Shown in pieces: positions 34,776 through 44,517 of a DNA stretch of 64,000 nt. Position 1 is the first letter of the stretch, and the number at the start of each line of letters is the position of its first letter. Made by a program: the position numbers and the translations under genes. The DNA is from Methanosarcina horonobensis HB-1 = JCM 15518 (GTDB lineage: Archaea; Halobacteriota; Methanosarcinia; Methanosarcinales; Methanosarcinaceae), in the NCBI RefSeq assembly GCF_000970285.1, contig NZ_CP009516.1, positions 1,777,036-1,841,035 on the forward strand, written 5' to 3'. The notes below the pieces were generated by a model that worked only from the letters and a program-made list of their open reading frames with translations, had not been told where the DNA came from and did no database searches.

Positions 34776-35528
34776 TTAGCCCACATGTATGAATTCGGGA
34801 TTTTCTGCAGGCTTGTCTCCATAGATAAAGATTCCCATATGAGTAACTTTTCTCTTTTTGTCTTCTGTAGGAGACTTATAATTGAAATCGTGCCAGCGCT
34901 CTATGAACTCGTCATGTGGAACATACCCTCTGCTGCCAAGTATCCAGGGGTCTTCAAGGTATACATTTTTGCTGTCCACGCCTATGACTACCATGTAGTG
35001 TCCGTTCTCATTCATTTCCCAGGTTTGGTTCTCCTCCTTCCAGGCCTGACCCTCAACTATTACCGGAACACCCTCCTCGATGGATTTTTTCAAATCATCC
35101 AGTGTCAGGTTCTCCCTAACCTCGGCTCTGAACCCCATTTTCTCTGCTCCCTTCACCATATTATCGGGGTAAGTGCCCTTGTGGGGAGTCTCCCCAAGGG
35201 TAGTGTTGAGAAGCTCAATAAGCTGGCCCTCTCCCTGATCTTCACCGCCCCAGTAACTCATTACAGCCTGAAAGCATGCAGCTCCGCACGAATAGTTGGT
35301 ACACTGGCGCACATCAGGTACCTGTAACAATATAGTTGTGCCATTTTCAGGAACTACATCCTGAACTTTTTCCTCACAGACGCCTTTTACCGTTCCTTCA
35401 GCCGTTCCTTCAGCCGTTCCTTCAGCCGTTCCTTCAGCCATTCCTGCAGCTGTCAATAATACCAAACCAGCGAGGCTCAGAAAAAATGATGCTCTTCTTA
35501 TATCCAGACTCTTAATAGCTATTTTCAT
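34776..35528 (-). CDS. secreted C39-like cysteine peptidase
   Basis: 250 residues from ATG 35528 (GGTGGGG about 10 bases upstream); the frame is open to 35588, but the signal peptide begins here. After the export signal (residues 1-29) come four AEGT repeats encoded by a 12-bp repeat, then a papain-like C39 domain: C81 in YSCGAACFQAVMSYWGG, H177 in NGHYMVVIG and D193 in LEDPWILG. Such domains in archaea cleave or bind peptides outside the cell. It lacks the ABC transporter part of bacteriocin-processing C39 proteins. Confidence 0.8.
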   Translation of the reverse strand: MKIAIKSLDIRRASFFLSLAGLVLLTAAGMAEGTAEGTAEGTAEGTVKGVCEEKVQDVVPENGTTILLQVPDVRQCTNYSCGAACFQAVMSYWGGEDQGEGQLIELLNTTLGETPHKGTYPDNMVKGAEKMGFRAEVRENLTLDDLKKSIEEGVPVIVEGQAWKEENQTWEMNENGHYMVVIGVDSKNVYLEDPWILGSRGYVPHDEFIERWHDFNYKSPTEDKKRKVTHMGIFIYGDKPAENPEFIHVG

Positions 35529-35837
35529 AGACTGTGCCCCACCATATTCAAATTTAGAGAAAGAAGCCAGGCTTTTACCGAAGAACATAAAGCAGGCCTC
35601 TTCCTCTTAATATCTTAGTATTTATATATATTATGTGAAAAACTAAGTATTGAACACATGAGAAAAAAGAGTCAGAAACAGAATAGCTGATTAGATGCCC
35701 TGAAAGATGATAATAGGGAGGCTGAGATAACTGTCAAAGAAGCAGAAACTATTTTATTACAGTTTGAGATGATTATATTCCAATTTCTTAGTATCAAGTT
35801 TCTCCATTTTAATAACAAGCTTTGGACAGATAGCATC

Positions 35838-36059
35838 CTATAGGAATGTTAAGCTTATGAGGAGTATTTTGAGAGGTGGCCAGGCCATATTGGTGCAGAT
35901 ACCAATACCTGCAGAGTTGAAACCGAACTCGATGGTACCTCCTGAGGACAAACAAAGTTGTTCTATCCCATCAGCCCGCTTTATCCAAAGAAGGTGTACC
36001 GGGGTATTTTCACCCCAATCTAAATTCTGGCCTATTAAAGTGGTTCCGTTTTGATGGCT
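35838..36059 (-). pseudogene. fragment of a C45/acyl-CoA:6-APA acyltransferase-like gene
   Basis: An open stretch on the minus strand, with no start and bounded by TAA and TAG, reads NGTTLIGQNLDW...PVHLLWIKRADGIEQ and IEFGFNSAGIGICTNMAW. The GQNxDW and GxNSAGIGI..N segments are hallmarks of the N-terminal-nucleophile C45/AAT family. Only about 70 residues of the middle remain, so it is a relic. Confidence 0.55.
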
Positions 36060-36226
36060 TTACCGATAGCTGAGAACGCTGTGCATAGACTAGGAGGCCG
36101 GTCTGTAGCCCTCTAACTTTACTGATAGCTACTTACGCTATTATCCAGCACACCTTGATTTGTCATACCTTCACTTTTTTAACTGTTTATATAAATATCG
36201 AATATTTTTGGGTCCATCTTTCTTTA

Positions 36227-37078
36227 TTACATGTATACTGCCTCATGGAAGAGTTCTGCTAGTTTTTGCGTCCATTTACCAGACCTACCACTGCCGATTA
36301 CACGACCGTCGATTTTTGTGACCGGAATTAACTCCGCTCCTGTTCCAGTCAGGAAACATTCGTCTGCGTTGTAAAGATCATACTGCGTTAAATGGATTTC
36401 TCGGACAGTCATTCCGGCGTTTTCGGCAATTTCCATCACAAAATTACGGGTTATTCCTTCAAGGGCACAGTCTGTCAGGCAGGGTGTATAAAGAACCCCA
36501 TTCGACACTGTAAAGATGTTGTCTGCAGTGCACTCCGCTACATAGCCTTCTCGAGTCAGCATTATCGCTTCCATGCATCCTACTTGTGCCGCCTCGATCT
36601 TCGCAAGGGCATTGTTCAAATAATTGAGAGATTTGATCCGAACATCAAAGCAATCTGGGCTTATCCGCCTGAGACTGGATGTGATAACCGAGATTCCTTC
36701 TGTGTAATACTTTTCGGGATAAAGCTGAATATCCCCTACAATGATAATTACTGAAGCCTTTTTGCAGAGGAACGGGTTTACTCCAAGATCCCCTTCACCC
36801 CGTGAAATCACCAGTCGAATATAGCCATTCTCTTTCTGGTTACGCTTCACAGCATCCTCAACATCCTTTTTTAATTCATCTGGAGTTAATGGAATTTCGA
36901 GCATCAGGGCCTTTGCACTTTTATAAAGTCTGTCCAGGTGTTCTTTTAGCTTGAATATTTTCCCGGAATAAATCCTAATTCCTTCGAAAACTCCATCTCC
37001 ATAAAGAAAGCCGTGATCAAACACAGATACCTTAGCATCTTCCTTTTCGTAATACTCTCCATTGATGTAGATTTGCAT
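36227..37078 (-). CDS. ilvE: branched-chain amino acid aminotransferase
   Basis: 283 residues, normal for class IV PLP aminotransferases. The opening YINGEYYEKEDAKVSVFDHG, then FLYGDGVFEGIRIY, is typical of IlvE. K149 in VRIKSLNYLNN is the PLP lysine, E182 in VAECTADNIF binds the pyridine nitrogen, and GITRNFVMEIA follows. It catalyses the last step of Val, Leu and Ile synthesis with glutamate. ATG at 37078; no adjacent biosynthetic genes. Confidence 0.9.
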   Translation of the reverse strand: MQIYINGEYYEKEDAKVSVFDHGFLYGDGVFEGIRIYSGKIFKLKEHLDRLYKSAKALMLEIPLTPDELKKDVEDAVKRNQKENGYIRLVISRGEGDLGVNPFLCKKASVIIIVGDIQLYPEKYYTEGISVITSSLRRISPDCFDVRIKSLNYLNNALAKIEAAQVGCMEAIMLTREGYVAECTADNIFTVSNGVLYTPCLTDCALEGITRNFVMEIAENAGMTVREIHLTQYDLYNADECFLTGTGAELIPVTKIDGRVIGSGRSGKWTQKLAELFHEAVYM

Positions 37079-37679
37079 TCACAACATCTCATTTGGATAA
37101 ACATAGTGTAGTTTTAAATATTTTTCTCTAAGTCTGATCATTTCTTCGATATTCTACGATTCCTGTATCTATTATTCCGAAAAAACAAGCATATTTTCCT
37201 TATTTGAGAAAAATATATAGAAATTCTTATGCTTCTGATTTCTCACTAACTCTCGGATACTACCCATGATTTCTCCCACTTTGATATTAATCTGAAGTAT
37301 ATTATCACATATAAAATATGAACATAAGTTATATACACATAAACATTCGTATAACAATAGGGAGTCGGAAGTTACCTCCCTACAAGACTAAGGAAATTTT
37401 CAATAGTAAACTCATGGCTTTGCCATGAGTAAGTTGTGACACGTACAATAGTATATGGTTCCTGCTCCTGTGAAACTTACATTACACAATATATTGTAAT
37501 TGTTCCTTATTATTTAGTTAAATTTTTCATGATTAGTTTCCAGTGTAACGAATGGCTGCGTTTCCGTGAACCAAATCCAGATCTAACCTGGTCTCACAGA
37601 AGCACGGAAAAAAACTCAGAAATGACATTAAAGGGTATTCTACAATTAAACATCAACCAAATGATAGAAGGTCTCTTAT
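37079..37679. other. intergenic with IS200/IS605-like hairpin
   Basis: No gene. ACTCATGGC-TTT-GCCATGAGT at 37410-37430 is a perfect 9-bp hairpin with a 3-nt loop. A smaller GGGAG/CTCCC pair lies at about 37360-37380. Hairpins of this form mark ends of IS200/IS605 elements and their derived MITEs; no transposase gene is present. Confidence 0.45.
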
Positions 37680-37922
37680 ATGGTTAATTCTCAAACAGCC
37701 GGTGAGATACAAAAGGAATTAGCAGACATAACGTCTCTAGCTTCTGAAATCGAGAAGGTTCCAACGTTTGGAGTAGATGTTTGGATCATGAAAGACGTCC
37801 ACAGAAAATGCCAAAAAATTATAGCAAAATGCGATCGAATATCCATGTTAATCGGAACTGGGTCAGGTGAGATGAGTACAGGCACCGGAACAGGATATGG
37901 TGGTACAGGACCAGGATATTAA
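37680..37922 (+). CDS. small protein with Gly/Thr-rich tail
   Basis: 80 residues from ATG 37680, with AAGGT about 10 bases upstream. The first 55 residues form an amphipathic helical region with two Cys (HRKCQKIIAKCDRI); the end is low-complexity (TGTGTGYGGTGPGY). No family recognised. It is convergent with the large kinase gene. Confidence 0.5.
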   Translation: MVNSQTAGEIQKELADITSLASEIEKVPTFGVDVWIMKDVHRKCQKIIAKCDRISMLIGTGSGEMSTGTGTGYGGTGPGY

Positions 37923-37971
37923 CTTCTGGCTATGTGGGTATATGTGGCCTATCCTATCTCAACTAATATTT

Positions 37972-40845
37972 TTACAGATTCTCTTTTTCTTCTACGCTGA
38001 AGCTTATTGTAAATTCAGTACCTTTATCCCTTTTAAGTTCGATTTCACCGTCTAACTGATCTACTAAAATATTCACAAGCTGCAGACCAAGAGTTTCTGT
38101 ATTTTCAAAATCAATGTTTTCAGGAATGCCAACTCCATTGTCTGAAATAGTCAGAACGTACTCTGTATTTCCATCTTTTATATCTTCTTTTCTGTGGAGT
38201 ATTATTTGGATTTCTCCTCCATCTCTGCCTGAAAATGCATACTTGAAGGAATTACTGACAATCTCATTAACAATCATTCCTAATGGGACTGCTGTATCCA
38301 TGTCAAAGAAAATGCTCTCTTCAAGATCCAAGTTTAAACTGACATTGGTATTCTCAAGCCTGCAAGTATGGAAAAGACTGTCAGCAAGTCTCTGCAGGTA
38401 TAGCGAAAAGTTCAATTTATCTATTCCTCTACCTTCGTGCAGTTCCTCATGAATCAAGGCAATAGACATTACTCTATCCTGACTTTCCCTAAAAGCTTCC
38501 AAAACTTCATGATTCTTGATATCTTTTCTACTTTTGAACTTTTCAGCTTGAAGATCAAGAAGGGAAGAGATTACCTGTAGATTATTTTTGATTCTGTGGT
38601 GGACTTCCTGTTTACGGGCAATTTCAATTTTTGCAAGGGCTTCTTCTGCTTTTTTGCGATCGGTGATGTCCAAGGCCGATACAGTGCCTCCAATAACATT
38701 GCCAGTGTCGTTATAAAGTGGTTCGATGATAGTATCATACGTGTGTACACCATCGCTGCGGCTGAACGAGATCTCCTCATGGATGCCTTTGCCACTTTTC
38801 AACACCTGCCTCTTGAGGGCTGTAAACCGTCGCATTTCATCAGAGTTCTCCAGCTCATCACCGCGTTTACCAATTAGTAAAGAAGCATCAAAGTCTGGAT
38901 GAGGGTTATATATCCACGTGTATCTCAAATTGGAATTGAATTGGGACAACACGAATTTTGTATTCTTTACAGAAATGCGGAAGCGTTCCTCACTCTCTTT
39001 CAACAAGTTGTAAGCTTCTTCAAGTTCTGCTGTGCGTTCTTTAACTTTTATTTCTAAGGAAGAATATGCTTCTTTCAGTGCCTCCTCGGCGCGTTTTCGC
39101 TCGGTGATGTCCATAAATATGACTCCGAAGCGTGGAGGTTTTATTGGAAAGGCGTAGACCTCGAAGTATCTGTTGAGTGCTTTTGAATAATTCTCAAAGT
39201 GGGCCGGTTCACCGGTGAGCACTACACTATTATATTTTTCAAGCCAGTATGGGTCGGCGACAGCAAACAAATCGTTTCTCAGCTTGCCTATCACATCTGC
39301 CCGCTCCAACCCTATAAGCCATTCAAATGCCGGGTTTACGTCTATAAACTTCAAGTCCACTGGTAATTGTTCACCGTCGTAAACGACCTCTTGTACGGCG
39401 AACCCTTCAGACATCGAATTAAATAGAGTTCGGAAGCTCTCCTCGCTCTCCCGAAGTGCCTCTTCCATGTGTTTACGTTCTGTGATATCCCTGATAATAG
39501 CGACTGCTCGAGGCTCTCCATTTATATCTGTGAAAAGGGCAGTATTTAACTCTCCAATGAATCTAGTTCCATCCTTACGTCTGTAAGTGAGCTGTACTTT
39601 TGCTGATCCAGAGCGTGTACGTTTGTCTAACAAGGAGGATAGCGCAGGATCTTCGGGGTCAAACATCGCATCGCGCCCCTTACCTATCAGTTCTTTTTCC
39701 GACCATCCAAGCAGTCGACAGGCAGCTGGATTAGCTGACAGAATTTTTCCATTACCTCTAGGATCAGTCAGAATAATCGCATCCAGGCTGTGGTCAAAGA
39801 GAAGACGACACCGCTTTTCACTTTCACTCATTGCTTCATAAGCCTCTTTGAGTTCTTCAGTTTGAGCTTGCAACTCTTCAGACTGTAGTTGTAATTCTTC
39901 ATTAACCGCCTGTAATTTCTCAGATTTAATCTGAAGCTCCTCATGAGCTTCGTGTAATGTATTTTCAGCTTTCTTTCGCTCGGTAATATCTCTTACATAG
40001 CCTGCCAACCCGATTATTTTGCCTTCTTTATTACTCCAAGGCTCATAAGTACTTATGAAATGTTGAGATCCAGCAGACCCATTAAGTGTCATTTCCAGAG
40101 TGCGCCCGATACCCGACTCAAGAATTTGCTGCTTGATAGCGTGCAGTTCTCGTCCAGATTCAGGTATTTCTCCTATATCACCTAATTCGATATCGGTATG
40201 CCCAAGATACTGATCTATGCTTAAACCTTCTATTGGTTTGGGTACCCATACATAGCGTAGGCCTGAGTCTTGCAGGAAAATACTATCAGGAGAATTATCT
40301 ACGATAAACTGTAGCCGTTCTTTAATTTCATTAAGCGTTTCTTCAGCCTGTTTATACTTTGTCGTCTCACGTAATGATAAGACCAGGCCAGTCACATTTC
40401 CGTCTGAATTCTTAACTGGCACTAGGCTCCAATCCCAATAGGTGACTCCACGTTCAGGCTGATCAGGATAAACAAACGGCTTGTCTTTGAAGAATACGCC
40501 TTTGCCGGTATCCCTGACTTTCCGGAAAATAGCCTCATTTTCCTCGTGGGGATATAATACAAAATGATTCTTGCCAACCAGTTCTTCCGGTTTCATATGG
40601 CACGATTCGGCATAGGCGGGGTTGACCCACACAAAGTTGAATTGGGGATCAAAAAAGGCCAGCATAAAGTCGGTGGTCTGCATTACGCTTTCAAGCAAGT
40701 TTCGATCACGGCTAAGCGTCTCATCAGCCTTCTTGCATTCAAGAATCTCAGCACGCAAATCTTTATTGGCCTTTTCCAACTCAGCTATTCTTCTTTGCAT
40801 CTGGAGATCCGTTTCATCCTTATTCGGAAGGTCAGAAGCAGTCAT
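37972..40845 (-). CDS. five-PAS sensor histidine kinase (HisKA_2 type)
   Basis: 957 residues, no membrane helices. An N-terminal coiled coil is followed by five PAS domains (starting near 55, 180, 345, 460 and 610, each ending in a DIT(E/D)RK-like linker), with a QEEL/QAQ-type coiled coil between PAS 2 and 3. Then comes a HisKA_2 phosphoacceptor (H in VHHRIKNNLQVISSLLDLQ) and an ATPase domain (NEIVSNSFKYAF, SDNGVGIPENI, LGLQLV). Cytosolic sensor; ligand unknown. The N-terminal coiled coil and leader resemble the kinases at 44518-46824 and 56439-58583, so the three are paralogues. No response regulator is adjacent. Confidence 0.88.
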   Translation of the reverse strand: MTASDLPNKDETDLQMQRRIAELEKANKDLRAEILECKKADETLSRDRNLLESVMQTTDFMLAFFDPQFNFVWVNPAYAESCHMKPEELVGKNHFVLYPHEENEAIFRKVRDTGKGVFFKDKPFVYPDQPERGVTYWDWSLVPVKNSDGNVTGLVLSLRETTKYKQAEETLNEIKERLQFIVDNSPDSIFLQDSGLRYVWVPKPIEGLSIDQYLGHTDIELGDIGEIPESGRELHAIKQQILESGIGRTLEMTLNGSAGSQHFISTYEPWSNKEGKIIGLAGYVRDITERKKAENTLHEAHEELQIKSEKLQAVNEELQLQSEELQAQTEELKEAYEAMSESEKRCRLLFDHSLDAIILTDPRGNGKILSANPAACRLLGWSEKELIGKGRDAMFDPEDPALSSLLDKRTRSGSAKVQLTYRRKDGTRFIGELNTALFTDINGEPRAVAIIRDITERKHMEEALRESEESFRTLFNSMSEGFAVQEVVYDGEQLPVDLKFIDVNPAFEWLIGLERADVIGKLRNDLFAVADPYWLEKYNSVVLTGEPAHFENYSKALNRYFEVYAFPIKPPRFGVIFMDITERKRAEEALKEAYSSLEIKVKERTAELEEAYNLLKESEERFRISVKNTKFVLSQFNSNLRYTWIYNPHPDFDASLLIGKRGDELENSDEMRRFTALKRQVLKSGKGIHEEISFSRSDGVHTYDTIIEPLYNDTGNVIGGTVSALDITDRKKAEEALAKIEIARKQEVHHRIKNNLQVISSLLDLQAEKFKSRKDIKNHEVLEAFRESQDRVMSIALIHEELHEGRGIDKLNFSLYLQRLADSLFHTCRLENTNVSLNLDLEESIFFDMDTAVPLGMIVNEIVSNSFKYAFSGRDGGEIQIILHRKEDIKDGNTEYVLTISDNGVGIPENIDFENTETLGLQLVNILVDQLDGEIELKRDKGTEFTISFSVEEKENL

Positions 40846-41408
40846 AATTCCTCAACATGGCTTTAAAACAGGGCATTGATATTTCCCAGTAATTTTTATC
40901 TCCCAGTAATTTTTATCTTATCCCGTTGTCTGCTAGAATTGACATAAGTGTGACTCTGGGCAAATCCCTAATACCTATTAATTGATAAATATTTATCTAA
41001 TGATATTTATGATATCGGCAATATATAGTTTTTAAGAATTGAAGTGAAGAAGTTATTTGGGAAAAGTAATATTTTATCTATTACAGATAAAAAGACCTAA
41101 ATAGTTCAAATAGAAGCTTTTTTATTTAGGCGAAAAGCGTATTGCATAAAGAAGGAAGTATAGAAGACAATTTTTGCCTCTTTTGCATTTACTTTTACGA
41201 ACAACCCCACACCAAAAATTCTTTAAAAAGCCAATAGACGACTTTATCAACTATTAATTCACTAGCCAATCTTAAGCCAAATTTTTTCTCATAAACACTC
41301 GAATCAGGTTAGTGCATAAGAGCCGGATTTTTAACATAACCTTTGAAGCATACAAGGTTATTACAGGTAATGTTCTAAAGCCCTGAGAAAACTTATTTTA
41401 TAGAAGAT

Positions 41409-41496
41409 AATCAAAGTTTCCTTAATCAAAGTTTCCTTAATCAAAGTTTCCTTAATCAAAGTTTCCTTAATCAAAGTTTCCTTAATCAAAGTTTCC
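41409..41496. repeat. 15-bp tandem repeat, six copies
   Basis: AATCAAAGTTTCCTT repeated at 41409, 41424, 41439, 41454, 41469 and 41484 (last copy short by two bases). The copies are identical, so the copy number has probably changed recently by slippage. Confidence 0.9.
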
Positions 41497-41574
41497 TGGC
41501 AAATCCCTCTGCAAATAAAGAGGTAGTCACTGCCAAATTCTTCTAGTCTCTAACAATTACATAGAAATTCTACA

Positions 41575-41830
41575 TCGGTTAAAATCAGCTTCCTTTTATT
41601 TTTCTTCACAGGGCACTCTACAGCATAAGCATTGAATCAGGTGTCTTTATAATCAATCTCACAGTCAAACAATGCTTTTAATGGTTATCCATTAACTTTC
41701 TCATGTTCTTATATTGGTAGGCAAATTCCTCATTTATCCCTCAAAAACGCAAACGATCAAAACTAATTAAGATATATAACCTCTTCGTTACTCAGAGGTT
41801 ATATCATATACTCTACCACAGCAGGAGAAA
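41575..41830. repeat. dispersed intergenic repeat, long copy 2
   Basis: Matches 56135-56412 along its length: AAATCAGCTTCCTTTTA, then a CAGCATAAGCATTGAA block, ATCTCACAGTCAAACA, CAAAACTAATTAAGA and a final GGTTATATCATATAC-like block. Shorter copies lie at 31311 and 60340. Confidence 0.55.
41774..41804. terminator. hairpin downstream of the FAD oxidoreductase
   Basis: ATATAACCTCT / AGAGGTTATAT form an 11-bp perfect stem with a 9-nt loop. It lies about 220 bp past the stop of the minus-strand gene 42026-43090 and inside the dispersed repeat. It may end transcription or be part of a structured RNA. Confidence 0.4.
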
Positions 41831-42025
41831 GCATTACCGACAGCATCAGCGACTTTGATATTGCAGCCTTGGATTGAAGAACAAGGGAAGTGACAAAAGC
41901 GATTTACGTTTATTTTGTGGGCGTATTTACAGGTGAATCTAAGAGGCTGTCTTTCAAATAGGCTCGATATTTTTACTGTGTGGGAGTACGAACAAACTTT
42001 TACACACCACATTTATATTTGGTTG

Positions 42026-43090
42026 TCATGCTTCGCCATCAAAATTTTGCGTTACATTATTCCAAAAATAAGGATAAAAACATTCAATAAATTTCCACTG
42101 TCTTTTCATGTACTTTATCTCATTTGACAGATTACTATTATAATTCAGTTCGATTTCTGCACAATCGGTTAACTCTAACGACTTTTGTTTTATACACGCA
42201 TTTGATAAGCAAAGTCCACTTGTCAATGCTATTGAAATACCTTCACCGAATGGATTTAAAAGTCCCGCAACTTCACCTGCAAAAAAAACTCTTCTATTTC
42301 TTAAAACTATAGGAAAATCAGGTATAACTAATGGTATATACCAGGCTTCATCTTTGATTTCTTTGATTATTTCAAAATTAATTTCTTTTTTTAGAAAGGA
42401 AATAAATTGGTTGTGAAAATATTTTGATTTGGCTAATGTTTTTGCTATCGTACCTACAACAATGTGGTTATTTTTGGTGTTTATCCATGAATCATATTCT
42501 GAGAAATCCTTTGAAATATAAGCATAAAACTTTGATCTATCAATAGAAGCCCTTGCATTGTAGTATTTTTGATATGTAACCAACTTATTTTGCTTTGGTG
42601 TATTTGTCATTATCCTTGAAGTTCCGCTGGCTCCATCACATGCAATTACAATTTTAGAGTTAATTTTGTAGACACTATCGGCTTTTATTGTTAATGTAAC
42701 TCCATTTTCATTCTCATCCAATTTTACAACCCTTGAATGATCTATAAGATCTGCTCCTGCCTTAATTGCATGTTGTACTAGCCAATAATCAAATTTATCT
42801 CTTAAAATGTTTAAACCTTTATCTGGAAAGTCTTGTGGCACCATATATTCATCAATAATATTAATTCCATTAGTCTCGTAGGGAGTGCATTTGACATCAT
42901 CAGGAATATTATCAAAATATTTCTCAAGTACATCTACCGACTTTTTTATCAGGATTCCAGAACAGGATTTATTGCGTGGTAAATCCTGTGCTTCTACAAT
43001 AAGCACCTTAAAGTGATTAGCAAGGTTATATGCACTCATACTGCCAGCAGGACCGGCACCGATGATTGTAATGTCATATTGTTTATCCAA
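42026..43090 (-). CDS. geranylgeranyl reductase-family FAD oxidoreductase
   Basis: 354 residues from TTG 43090 with AAGGAG about 8 bases upstream. N-terminal FAD-binding GAGPAGS (residues 11-17) and an acidic residue ending strand 2 (LIVEAQDLPRNK); then CSGILIKKS, VIACDGASG and the second FAD motif FFAGEVAGLLNPFGEGI. This is the geranylgeranyl/digeranylgeranylglycerophospholipid reductase group, which saturates isoprenoid chains of archaeal lipids. The AT-rich gene and the residue pattern (CSG, LNPFGEGI) fit, but a different small FAD enzyme is possible. Confidence 0.72.
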   Translation of the reverse strand: MDKQYDITIIGAGPAGSMSAYNLANHFKVLIVEAQDLPRNKSCSGILIKKSVDVLEKYFDNIPDDVKCTPYETNGINIIDEYMVPQDFPDKGLNILRDKFDYWLVQHAIKAGADLIDHSRVVKLDENENGVTLTIKADSVYKINSKIVIACDGASGTSRIMTNTPKQNKLVTYQKYYNARASIDRSKFYAYISKDFSEYDSWINTKNNHIVVGTIAKTLAKSKYFHNQFISFLKKEINFEIIKEIKDEAWYIPLVIPDFPIVLRNRRVFFAGEVAGLLNPFGEGISIALTSGLCLSNACIKQKSLELTDCAEIELNYNSNLSNEIKYMKRQWKFIECFYPYFWNNVTQNFDGEA

Positions 43091-43356
43091 ACTCTAATTC
43101 TCCTTAAACCAGAACCTGGTGCAAATTCAATGCATGGCTTAGATTTTGGTCGTGCATTAGTAGCTGGTTAATATTTTGTCTTTGAGTATTTTTGCTTAAT
43201 TGCATCTGTTGTCAGAAATCACTCTGTCAGTAGATTTTTTCTCTGCAAACTTTATATAAGGAAAGTGCAACTTAAAGTAATTCAACCCTCCTGCCGGGGC
43301 CCCTATTGATCTCACTTTCTAGTTCAGAAAAGGTGTCCGTGCACCCTCAATTGCCT

Positions 43357-44220
43357 TCAAGTTATGTTGTTCTCCTCTCCACCTTTATTATTCGGCCTTA
43401 CGCCTTGAAAAAACGCGAGCAAATCCTCATTGACCCGGTCTTTGAGTGTCGTGCACATGCCATGCGGCGCGCCCTTATAAATCTTCAGCGTGGAGTCCTT
43501 AATAAGCTTGGACGAGAGTAGGGCCGAGGCACCAATCGGCACAATCTGATCGTCGTCACCATGCAGGATCAGCGTCGGAACATCGAATTTTTTAAGGTTC
43601 TCCGTTAGGTCTGTTTCGGAGAAAGCCTTGATGCAAAAGTATGCGGCCGGAAATCCAGCCATCATTCCTTGGAGCCAGAATGATTCACGCACGCCTTCCG
43701 AGATTTTGGCGCCCGGCCTGTTATAACCATAGAAGGGTAGGCTGAGATCCTTCCAGAACTGCGAACGGTCGGCTTGGACAGCCTCACGCAACTTGTCAAA
43801 CTCCTCGATCGGTGTGCCTGCCGGGTTTGTCTCTGTTTTCAACATCAGTGGTGGGATCGCACCGATCAGTACGGTCTTAGCTACACGTTTCGTGCCGTGA
43901 CGGCCAATGTAGCGAGCAACTTCACCGCCGCCTGTGGAGTGACCAACGTGAATCACGTTTTTCAGGTCAAGCGCTTCGACAAGCGTCGCGAGGTCGTCCG
44001 CGTAGGTGTCCATGTCATTGCCATTCCAGGGCTGGCTCGAGCGCCCGTGACCCCGGCGGTCATGGGCTATGCATCGATATCCCCGGGAAGCTAGAAAGAA
44101 CATCTGGTCTTCAAAAGCATCCGCGCTCAACGGCCAGCCATGGCTGAAGACCACCGGCTGTCCACTGCCCCAGTCCTTGTAATAGATCTGTGTGCCGTCC
44201 TCTGTCGTGATCGTTGTCAT
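43357..44220 (-). CDS. alpha/beta hydrolase, non-haem chloroperoxidase type
   Basis: 287 residues. Oxyanion and nucleophile elbows [15 protein letters not shown] and GHSTGGG (S95), acid in HGDDDQIVP (222-224) and H253 in APHGMC: the complete triad of the cofactor-free haloperoxidase/esterase family. DNA here is clearly richer in G and C than its surroundings, and the protein is typically bacterial, so it was probably acquired by transfer. Physiological substrate unknown; such enzymes hydrolyse esters and can form peracids. No operon partners. Confidence 0.85.
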   Translation of the reverse strand: MTTITTEDGTQIYYKDWGSGQPVVFSHGWPLSADAFEDQMFFLASRGYRCIAHDRRGHGRSSQPWNGNDMDTYADDLATLVEALDLKNVIHVGHSTGGGEVARYIGRHGTKRVAKTVLIGAIPPLMLKTETNPAGTPIEEFDKLREAVQADRSQFWKDLSLPFYGYNRPGAKISEGVRESFWLQGMMAGFPAAYFCIKAFSETDLTENLKKFDVPTLILHGDDDQIVPIGASALLSSKLIKDSTLKIYKGAPHGMCTTLKDRVNEDLLAFFQGVRPNNKGGEENNIT

Positions 44221-44517
44221 AGGACGATGTCCGTTATCAAATCATATATAATTTTAAGAATAACTTCTTCTTAATATTAATAGTCTTTAAAAAAAATTCG
44301 CTTTTATACGTAGCTTCTATACATATATGCACGGTTTAGGTATATGCCTTAGGGATATATGTTAAAAACAGCAAATATCTTCGCAAATTATATTTTTTGC
44401 TGACGGCGAAGAATAACTGATAACATAATAAATTTAATAAATTTAATCCATTGATATTGATTTTCAACTTATTTACAAAAATGATTCAATCTAAAAATCG
44501 AATCTATTAAGAGGTAC
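44221..44517. other. intergenic
   Basis: AT-rich spacer with TATA-like sequences near 44320. No gene or repeat recognised. Confidence 0.4.

Larger units (their letters stand above)
40846..42025. other. long intergenic with tandem and dispersed repeats
   Basis: 1.18 kb with no gene. It holds six copies of a 15-bp unit (41409-41496), a long copy of the dispersed repeat (41575-41830) and a strong hairpin (41774-41804). Confidence 0.55.

Noticed and set aside
37436-37687. 83-residue gene overlapping the 37680 gene
   Set aside because: No ribosome binding site, unusual composition and overlap with a better candidate.
41409-41496. CRISPR-like direct repeats
   Set aside because: 15-bp units with no spacers.
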